A DNA stretch of 5,731 bases from contig WREE01000131.1 of the NCBI GenBank assembly GCA_009779515.1, positions 1-5,731 on the forward strand, written 5' to 3'. The position numbers and the translations under genes were made by a program. The stretch is from Symbiobacteriaceae bacterium. GTDB lineage: Bacteria; Bacillota; JAAYKD01; WRDA01. Within the stretch, counting starts at the first letter, position 1. Every line of letters begins with the position of its first letter. Under the pieces are notes generated by a model that ran no database searches, was not told the origin of the DNA, and saw only the letters and a program-made list of their open reading frames with translations. Of the stretch, positions 1-4,487 are shown piece by piece.

Positions 1-380
1 CGGGAGCCATCGGTATCAATGTGTCTACATATATGTGGGACTTAATTATTCCTGTGGAAGTGGAAGTAGATGCGGCTAATATTGGTGGCTCTTCGGCAGG
101 ATTAATGCTAACCTTAGAGATAATGGATCAGATAGATGCTCGCGATCTCACCCATGGCAAACTTATTGCCGGTTCAGGCACCATCGATATCGAGGGAAGA
201 GTAGGGGCTATCGGTGGGGTGCGCCAAAAAGTGATGGGGGCCATCGCTAGTGGCGCCGACTATTTTCTTATTGCCTCCTCTAACTATGCCGATGCAGTAG
301 CCGCAGCAGGCAACAAAATAGTGGTCGTGGAAATAGCAAACCTGCTGGATGCTTTAAACTTTCTCGAGGAGCTGGGGTGA
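1..380 (+). CDS. SepM/YlbL-like PDZ-S16 serine protease, 3' end only
   Basis: This is the C-terminal part of a Lon-type (peptidase family S16) protease domain. The frame is open to the left edge (codons begin at base 3, reading GAIGINVSTYMWD), and the in-frame GTG at 21 has no ribosome binding site, so the gene starts outside the window. The nucleophile Ser lies in GGSSAGLM (TCG at 93-95). The catalytic Lys lies in GGVRQKVMGA (AAA at 228-230). The segments DLTHGKLIAGSGTI and GRVGAIGG between them are typical of the family. ATP-dependent Lon proteins continue from an AAA+ domain, but the wording here and the end soon after the Lys region match the stand-alone SepM/YlbL group, which carries an N-terminal membrane anchor and a PDZ domain and cleaves outside the membrane. 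Those N-terminal parts are not visible. The usual GPSAG reads GSSAG here. The stop TGA overlaps the next gene's ATG. Confidence 0.85.
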   Translation, partial: GAIGINVSTYMWDLIIPVEVEVDAANIGGSSAGLMLTLEIMDQIDARDLTHGKLIAGSGTIDIEGRVGAIGGVRQKVMGAIASGADYFLIASSNYADAVAAAGNKIVVVEIANLLDALNFLEELG

Positions 381-1165
381 TGCCTGTAGTTTATGGTTTA
401 AGCGGCAGCAGTGGCACCGGCAAAAGCCATCGGGCGGTGGCCTTAGCCAATGAGCTGCTTATTCCTGCCATTATCGATGACGGCTTGCTCATCTCGGGAA
501 ATAAAATTATGGCAGGTCGTTCGGCTAAAGCCGAGCTCAGCAGCATGGCAGCTATCCGTCGGGCTATCTTTCATGATGAAGAACATGCACGAGAGGTACG
601 CCAGGGGCTAGCCAAGTTGGCACCCCCTACCCTTTTGGTGTTGGGTACTTCCCAGGCGATGGTGTTAAGGATCTGCCGAGCTTTGCAACTTCCTCCTCCT
701 GAAGTTTGGCTGGATATCTCTCAGGTGGCTACCCCGCAAGAGATGCAGCAGGCGCAGCAGCAACGGTTGGAAGCTGGCACTCACGTCATTCCTGTAGCTC
801 CTACCGAAGTGCGTCGCTTAATACCGGTAGCCTTGGCAGATGTCTTTGATTCTATGCGCCGCACTCCCCGTAGCCAGGAGCGCACCTTGGTGCGACCGAC
901 TTTTGGTCCAGGAGGGGCGAGTAGTGCTATCCCCCTGGCGATGATTCGTCCCTTGATAGAGCAGGTGGTCGCCGATTATGGTGGTTGCTACCGCATCTTG
1001 GGTGCCAGTTTAGGGCAGCGTGGGGAAATGGAATTAACGCTGGAGCTAGCAGCCTCTTTTGCTGGACTGGATCTCCAGCTATTGCGACAACTCCAAGCAG
1101 GAGTACTGGAAAGAGTTCAACGCGCAACCGGACGCACCCTGGGACGCATTAACCTTAAACTTTAA
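380..1165 (+). CDS. P-loop NTPase with Asp23/Gls24-like C-terminal domain, function unknown
   Basis: A 261-residue protein with two recognisable parts. The N-terminus has a clear Walker A motif, GSSGTGKS at residues 9-16, right after a short hydrophobic strand, so it should bind ATP or GTP. There is no textbook Walker B; candidates are IIDDGLLI and the LLVLGTS strand. The C-terminal part, from about residue 184, matches the layout of Asp23/Gls24 envelope-stress proteins: a helix (IPLAMIRPLIEQVV), a strand pair, then MELTLELAASFAGLDL, a helix and a final strand (TGRTLGRINLKL). This resembles the Asp23 ending in which a 'VEYG' segment is followed by a helix, 'MTGLEV' and 'VNVHV'. The assignment is by eye. 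No signal peptide or membrane segment is seen. I chose the ATG at 380, with GAGGAG at 366-371 eight bases upstream; GTG at 377 would add one residue. The TGATG overlap with the S16 protease gene implies translational coupling and a shared pathway. Its role is unknown. Confidence 0.72.
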   Translation: MPVVYGLSGSSGTGKSHRAVALANELLIPAIIDDGLLISGNKIMAGRSAKAELSSMAAIRRAIFHDEEHAREVRQGLAKLAPPTLLVLGTSQAMVLRICRALQLPPPEVWLDISQVATPQEMQQAQQQRLEAGTHVIPVAPTEVRRLIPVALADVFDSMRRTPRSQERTLVRPTFGPGGASSAIPLAMIRPLIEQVVADYGGCYRILGASLGQRGEMELTLELAASFAGLDLQLLRQLQAGVLERVQRATGRTLGRINLKL

Positions 1166-1174
1166 CTTGAGGCA

Positions 1175-1221
1175 GGGTAAATTAATTACAGGGAGTAAGT
1201 TAAATCGGGTAAATAGTTACC
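1175..1221. repeat. Two similar GGGTAAAT..TTAC imperfect palindromes
   Basis: Bases 1175-1189 and 1207-1220 are near copies (GGGTAAATTAATTAC and GGGTAAATAGTTAC) starting 32 bp apart, about three helical turns. Each contains GTAA and TTAC as inverted half-sites, and the second forms a perfect five-base-pair GGTAA/TTACC stem around ATAG. They lie in the gap before tig. No T-run follows, so they are not a terminator. An operator role is possible but unproven, and in such AT-rich sequence chance is a real alternative. Confidence 0.3.
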
Positions 1222-1252
1222 AGGCGGTTAAAGAAGGATTTCGGCGGTTTGT

Positions 1253-1280
1253 TTGCGAATCTCCATAGGCAAAATATTTA
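1253..1280 (+). promoter_or_regulatory. Weak candidate promoter for tig
   Basis: TTGCGA (1253-1258) and TATTTA (1275-1280) are separated by 16 bp and resemble sigma-A -35 and -10 boxes. TACAAT at 1279-1284 is a better -10 but would need a 20-bp spacer. No terminator is seen between the P-loop gene and tig, so tig may instead, or also, be read through from upstream. Confidence 0.25.
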
Positions 1281-1314
1281 CAATTGCACGATTTCACACC
1301 TGTAGTCGCAGAGC

Positions 1315-1322
1315 AAGGAGGT
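1315..1322 (+). promoter_or_regulatory. Ribosome binding site of tig
   Basis: AAGGAGGT is a near-perfect match to the 16S rRNA anti-Shine-Dalgarno sequence. It ends four bases before the ATG at 1327, which fixes the tig start and suggests strong translation. Confidence 0.85.
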
Positions 1323-1326
1323 TCTT

Positions 1327-2775
1327 ATGCAGCTGGTTTCCCAAGAGAAGTTAGAAAAGAGTATAGTTCGTGTGCGGGTGGAAGTGCCGCAAGAGCAAGT
1401 CGAAGAGGCTATCATGAAGGCTTACCGCAAAATAGGGCAACGGGTCACCTTACCGGGATTTCGTAAAGGTAAAGCGACTAAAAAGATGATCGAACGTCGT
1501 TATGGGGTGGAAATTTTTTACGAAGATGCTCTGGAATTTTTGTCGCGGGATGTGGTCACCTGGCTCTTAGATGAACTTGAACCAGAGTTGATAGATCAAC
1601 CGGGGATCGACGTGGAGAGTTTTAGCCACGATGCTCCGGTGACCTTTATTTTGGAATATCCGGTTTTTCCCGAAATTGTTTTAGGGGAGTACCGGGGTGT
1701 TCGCGCCGTGAAGCAGATACGGGAAGTCGATGAAGCTGCTATTACCAGCAGGCTAACTCAGCTGCAGCAACAACATGCCAGACAAATCAGTGTTTTAGAA
1801 GGGCAAGCTATCATGGGGGACACCGTTACCTTAGACTACACGGGGTATATTGACGACGAACCTTTTGAAGGTGGCGCCGGTCTGGATTATCAGCTGGAGC
1901 TGGGGAGTGGTAGGTTCATTCCCGGCTTTGAAGAACAGCTGGTTGGTCAAAATGTGGGGGAAGATCTGGAAGTGCAGGTCTTTTTCCCGGAAGATTATCG
2001 CGTGGAAGAGCTAGCAGGTTCTCCGGCTCTCTTTAAGTGTAAAATGAAGGAAATCAGACGTAAAGAACTCCTACCCATAGATGACGAATTTGCCCAGGAC
2101 ATATCGGAATATAGCACTCTGGAGGAGTGGCGCCTTCACCTCCAGGAAGAGCTGGCTAAAGAGTACCAGGAACAGGGAGAAGAGTCTTTTCGCATGGCTA
2201 TTCTTAACCAAATTGCTCAAAATGCCACTATCGATATTCCCGAAGTCATGATCGACCGGGAAGTAGAAAGCCGTTTACGGCAGTTTGTCTCTCGCTTATC
2301 GATGCAAGGTATTTCCCTGGAAGACTTTCTCCAGGCAACACAGCAGGATATCTCCCAAATGGCAACCAGCTTTCGACCTCAAGCACAAATGGCAGTAAAG
2401 CAAAACCTGGTACTAAGGGAAATTGCTAAGCAGGAAGGGTTGGAAGCTAGTCCCGATGATGTTCGCAGCTATCTTCACAGTGGCGATGAACCTTTCAGTG
2501 AAGCGGAAGAAAATGCTTTGGCCGAAATATTTGCGGACGAAGGTGCGTTAAGGTACTACCAAAACGAAGCCACTAACCAAAAGGTCATCGATCTTTTAGC
2601 GGAGCTCGCCATACCTATCGATGCCAGTGAGGCAGTCCATGATATGGTGGAAGCCATAATTGCTCAAGACGCCGAAGGAGCCTTACAAGAACCTACCGAG
2701 GAAATGGCAGCAGAAGACCCGGAGGAAGAAGCTGTTCCTTCCTCCGAACCCAAAGCTGAACCGCCGGAGCTTTAA
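1327..2775 (+). CDS. tig: Trigger factor, ribosome-associated chaperone and peptidyl-prolyl isomerase
   Basis: Trigger factor binds at the ribosome exit tunnel and shields nascent chains. The N-terminal ribosome-docking signature GFRKGK is at residues 44-49, followed by ATKKMIERRYG, where many homologues have Pro instead of this Thr. An FKBP-type isomerase domain covers roughly residues 157-245 (GDTVTLDYTGYIDDEPFEGG, then LGSGRFIPGFEEQLVG and VFFPEDY). The helical C-terminal chaperone domain follows, from DDEFAQDISEYSTLEEW to about residue 440. At 482 residues it is longer than E. coli trigger factor (432). Most of the excess is a low-complexity acidic tail at residues 448-482, with 13 Asp/Glu, 6 Pro and a single Lys, which is probably disordered. 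The start is fixed by a strong ribosome binding site. clpX follows after 82 bases with no terminator between them, so the two are probably co-transcribed. The assignment is secure. Confidence 0.97.
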   Translation: MQLVSQEKLEKSIVRVRVEVPQEQVEEAIMKAYRKIGQRVTLPGFRKGKATKKMIERRYGVEIFYEDALEFLSRDVVTWLLDELEPELIDQPGIDVESFSHDAPVTFILEYPVFPEIVLGEYRGVRAVKQIREVDEAAITSRLTQLQQQHARQISVLEGQAIMGDTVTLDYTGYIDDEPFEGGAGLDYQLELGSGRFIPGFEEQLVGQNVGEDLEVQVFFPEDYRVEELAGSPALFKCKMKEIRRKELLPIDDEFAQDISEYSTLEEWRLHLQEELAKEYQEQGEESFRMAILNQIAQNATIDIPEVMIDREVESRLRQFVSRLSMQGISLEDFLQATQQDISQMATSFRPQAQMAVKQNLVLREIAKQEGLEASPDDVRSYLHSGDEPFSEAEENALAEIFADEGALRYYQNEATNQKVIDLLAELAIPIDASEAVHDMVEAIIAQDAEGALQEPTEEMAAEDPEEEAVPSSEPKAEPPEL

Positions 2776-2784
2776 GAGCTTTAA
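2767..2784 (+). repeat. Perfect 9-bp tandem duplication across the tig stop
   Basis: GAGCTTTAA occurs twice back to back (2767-2775 and 2776-2784). The first copy encodes the final Glu-Leu and stop of trigger factor. The second copy repeats the same three codons in frame just after it. It looks like a small slippage duplication. Confidence 0.8.
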
Positions 2785-2791
2785 GATGGCA

Positions 2792-2813
2792 TGGTCGCTG
2801 GACAGCGATACCA
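2792..2813 (+). other. Small hairpin in tig-clpX spacer
   Basis: TCGCT (2795-2799) pairs with AGCGA (2804-2808) around GGAC. TGG (2792-2794) can add pairs with CCA (2811-2813) across a two-base bulge. There is no T-run, so this is not a terminator. It could be an RNA processing or stability element. Confidence 0.4.
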
Positions 2814-2819
2814 GTAAAT

Positions 2820-2841
2820 TGCGTTAATGTATGGTAACGCA
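2820..2841 (+). other. Hairpin immediately upstream of clpX ribosome binding site
   Basis: TGCGTTA (2820-2826) and TAACGCA (2835-2841) form a perfect seven-base-pair stem with an eight-base loop. The stem ends four bases before the ribosome binding site of clpX. An alternative upstream ATG (2831) lies in the loop. There is no T-run, so it is not a terminator. A role in processing or in presenting the binding site is possible. Confidence 0.45.
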
Positions 2842-2844
2842 GAA

Positions 2845-2852
2845 AAAGAGGT
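2845..2852 (+). promoter_or_regulatory. Ribosome binding site deciding the clpX start
   Basis: AAAGAGGT sits five bases before the ATG at 2858. The in-frame ATG at 2831, nine codons earlier, has no such site, so 2858 is the likely start. Confidence 0.75.
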
Positions 2853-2857
2853 ACAAG

Positions 2858-4147
2858 ATGCCGAGAGAAGATAAAAACAATGTGTGCTGCTCCTTTTGTG
2901 GCAAGCACCAAAGTCAGGTAGCACGTCTGGTAGCTGGACCGGGGGTATACATTTGTAACGAGTGTGTGGATCTTTGTGTCGATATTGTCGATGAAGATCC
3001 CGATTTCGCTAAGGAGATTCCCAGTTTTGGTAATCTTCCCAAACCCCACAAGATCAAGTCTCAACTCGATCAATATGTTATCGGTCAGGAGCAAGCTAAA
3101 CGGGTTCTCTCGGTGGCAGTTTATAACCACTACAAAAGGATTACCCGTTTGGCCAAGAAGCCCCGTACTCGTCGGCGTAGTCAAGCAGAAGACGACGTGG
3201 AGCTAGCTAAAAGCAATATTTTGTTGCTGGGTCCTACCGGGGTGGGCAAGACCCATTTAGCGCAAACTTTAGCACGTATCCTTAACGTTCCCTTTGCCAT
3301 TGCCGATGCCACTACCCTCACTGAAGCTGGTTATGTGGGTGAAGATGTCGAAAATATTCTCTTAAAGCTCATTATGGCCGCCAACTATGACATTCCCCGG
3401 GCTCAGTTTGGTATTATATATATCGATGAGCTGGACAAAATTGCCCGCAAAAGCGAAAATGTCAGTATTACTCGGGATGTCTCTGGGGAGGGAGTCCAAC
3501 AGGCCTTGTTAAAAATCCTTGAGGGAACCCGCGCCAATGTCCCTCCCCAGGGAGGGCGTAAACATCCCCACCAAGAATTTATTGCTATCGATACCACCAA
3601 TATTCTCTTTATCTGCGGCGGTGCTTTCGATGGCTTGGAACGCATAATTCAAACTCGTAAATCGAAGAATCCTATTGGGTTTGGTGCCGATATTAACTCT
3701 ATTATCGAATTGGGTAGTGGCGCTTTATTACCGGAAGCTAGCCCCCAGGATTTAATCCGTTACGGATTAATTCCCGAACTGGTAGGGCGCTTGCCGGTAT
3801 TGGCACCCCTTTCCGGTTTGGACGAAGATGCTTTAATGCGCATTCTCACCGAGCCGAAGAATGCGTTAGTTAAGCAGTACCAAAAGCTGCTGGAAATGGA
3901 CGAAGTAGACTTAGTTTTTGAACCGGCAGCGCTGCGAGAAGTGGCCAAGCTGGCTATTCAACAGCAAACCGGTGCTCGGGGATTACGCTCCATTTTGGAA
4001 GGAATTATGCTTAGCGTTATGTACGATATTCCTACCCAAAGCAATGTGCGTCAGGTGGTTATCACCCCTGGGGTTATCACCGGCAGCGAAGAACCGCAGT
4101 ATCAGACCCAATCCCAGCTGCGCATCAGCGATGCGGTTAACGGCTAA
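2858..4147 (+). CDS. clpX: ClpX, ATP-dependent unfoldase subunit of the Clp protease
   Basis: ClpX is a hexameric AAA+ unfoldase that recognises tagged substrates and threads them into ClpP. This 429-residue copy looks complete. The N-terminal zinc-binding domain has Cys11 and Cys14 (CSFC) and Cys33 and Cys36 (CNEC). Walker A is GPTGVGKT at 125-132, and Walker B is IIYIDELDK with Asp190-Glu191. The pore loop is GYVGED at 158-163, the RKH loop is at 234-236, the ClpP-docking Ile-Gly-Phe loop is at 273-275, the arginine finger is Arg311 in LIPELVGRLP, and sensor 2 is GARGLR at 372-377. All key residues are present. The start at 2858 gives the usual short lead before the first cysteine pair; ATG 2831 would add nine residues without a ribosome binding site. 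tig lies upstream and lon downstream. clpP is not adjacent, but the intact docking loop implies a partner elsewhere. Confidence 0.97.
   Translation: MPREDKNNVCCSFCGKHQSQVARLVAGPGVYICNECVDLCVDIVDEDPDFAKEIPSFGNLPKPHKIKSQLDQYVIGQEQAKRVLSVAVYNHYKRITRLAKKPRTRRRSQAEDDVELAKSNILLLGPTGVGKTHLAQTLARILNVPFAIADATTLTEAGYVGEDVENILLKLIMAANYDIPRAQFGIIYIDELDKIARKSENVSITRDVSGEGVQQALLKILEGTRANVPPQGGRKHPHQEFIAIDTTNILFICGGAFDGLERIIQTRKSKNPIGFGADINSIIELGSGALLPEASPQDLIRYGLIPELVGRLPVLAPLSGLDEDALMRILTEPKNALVKQYQKLLEMDEVDLVFEPAALREVAKLAIQQQTGARGLRSILEGIMLSVMYDIPTQSNVRQVVITPGVITGSEEPQYQTQSQLRISDAVNG
3752..3770. repeat. 19-bp palindrome inside clpX
   Basis: TTAATCCGT and ACGGATTAA form a perfect nine-base inverted repeat around a single T. 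It falls on the codons for LIRYGL, a stretch conserved in ClpX, so protein constraint explains part but not all of the symmetry. Confidence 0.7.
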
Positions 4148-4159
4148 CTGAGATAATAT

Positions 4160-4188
4160 TTCGCCTTCAGAGTGCGCTCTTCGGCGAA
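4160..4188 (+). other. Hairpin directly after clpX
   Basis: TTCGCC (4160-4165) pairs with GGCGAA (4183-4188). Inside, after a small unpaired section, AGAG (4169-4172) pairs with CTCT (4177-4180) around TGCG. It begins 12 bases after the clpX stop. No U-rich tail follows (AATTAAGTTATG), so it is at best a weak terminator. It more likely protects or marks the 3' end of the clpX message. Confidence 0.5.
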
Positions 4189-4215
4189 TTAAGTTATGTT
4201 CTTGCCATTAAGTTT

Positions 4216-4244
4216 GCTTTTTGACGCGCAGGTCGCCAAAAAGC
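4216..4244. repeat. Inverted repeat in clpX-lon gap
   Basis: GCTTTTTG (4216-4223) and CAAAAAGC (4237-4244) are perfect complements around a 13-base loop, extendable by two wobble pairs. The T-run lies in the left arm and the A-run in the right, so it does not read as an intrinsic terminator on either strand. Its function is unknown. Confidence 0.45.
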
Positions 4245-4315
4245 GGTTACTTTAATCTCTTTAAGGAAAGTTAGGTAGGAAACAAAGAATCTGGAACCGG
4301 TTTTTCTTCTGTCTG

Positions 4316-4354
4316 ACACCTTTAAACCCTACCGGTTTAAAGGTGTTTTTGTTT
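4316..4354 (+). terminator. Strong rho-independent terminator of the clpX transcript
   Basis: ACACCTTTAAACC (4316-4328) and GGTTTAAAGGTGT (4334-4346) form a perfect 13-base-pair stem with the five-base loop CTACC. TTTTTGTTT (4346-4354) follows directly. The stem is AT-rich in the middle but GC-rich at the loop end. It lies about 170 bases after the clpX stop and just before the lon promoter, separating the two transcription units. Confidence 0.88.
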
Positions 4355-4377
4355 GCTCAGACCAGAACTCTTGCCTC

Positions 4378-4407
4378 TTGCCAAACGCCATTAAAATGTG
4401 TTATAAT
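4378..4407 (+). promoter_or_regulatory. Sigma-A promoter of lon with extended -10
   Basis: TTGCCA (4378-4383), an 18-bp spacer and a consensus TATAAT (4402-4407) preceded by TGT (TG at 4399-4400, the extended -10 element). Transcription would start near 4414, giving a leader of about 74 bases before lon. No CIRCE element or CtsR heptad repeat is visible around it, so heat-shock control by HrcA or CtsR is not supported here. Confidence 0.85.
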
Positions 4408-4473
4408 TCGTCGGTAGAAAATTAATACTGACTAAAATAATGCCATATATTCTATTTGAGATCACACTTCATG

Positions 4474-4480
4474 AAAGGAG
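4474..4480 (+). promoter_or_regulatory. Ribosome binding site deciding the lon GTG start
   Basis: AAAGGAG lies seven bases before the GTG at 4488 and is the only good site near the beginning of the Lon-like frame, so it sets the start codon. It sits inside a six-codon frame, ATG 4471 to TGA 4489-4491, whose stop overlaps the GTG. Confidence 0.8.
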
Positions 4481-4487
4481 AGCTATT

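Larger units (their letters stand above)
4148..4487. other. 340-bp clpX-lon intergenic region
   Basis: In order it holds the post-clpX hairpin, an inverted repeat, an unassigned stretch (4245-4315), the terminator, the lon promoter, and a lon leader of about 74 bases. I see no tRNA, known riboswitch core or T-box sequence in it. A 19-codon frame at 4196-4255 lacks a ribosome binding site and is not called. Confidence 0.7.

Noticed and set aside
21..380. GTG at 21 as a true start of the first gene
   Set aside because: The frame continues to the left edge with family-like sequence, and there is no ribosome binding site, so the gene is truncated by the window.
1059..1268. 69-codon + strand frame overlapping the end of the P-loop gene and the gap before tig
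   Set aside because: It lies mostly in another frame of a supported gene or in AT-rich spacer, has no ribosome binding site, and its product resembles no known protein.
2693..3184. 163-codon minus strand frame opposite tig and clpX
   Set aside because: It is antisense to two certain conserved genes and has no plausible domain or start signal, so it is a shadow frame.
3541..3556. CCCTCC/GGAGGG hairpin in clpX
   Set aside because: It falls on codons for the conserved PPQGGRKH pore-loop region, and its six-pair stem is explained by Pro and Gly codons.
4057..4081. GGTTATCACC repeated with a 15-bp period near the end of clpX
   Set aside because: Only ten bases, in frame, encoding two VIT segments in the variable C-terminus; no sign of a mobile or regulatory repeat.
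4196..4255. 19-codon frame MFLPLSLLFDAQVAKKRLL after clpX, considered as a leader peptide
   Set aside because: No ribosome binding site, no run of a regulatory amino acid, and the inverted repeat inside it is not a terminator.
4148..4487. Riboswitch, T-box or CIRCE/CtsR element in the clpX-lon gap
   Set aside because: No T-box core, no TTAGCACTC/GAGTGCTAA pair and no GGTCAAA heptads were found.
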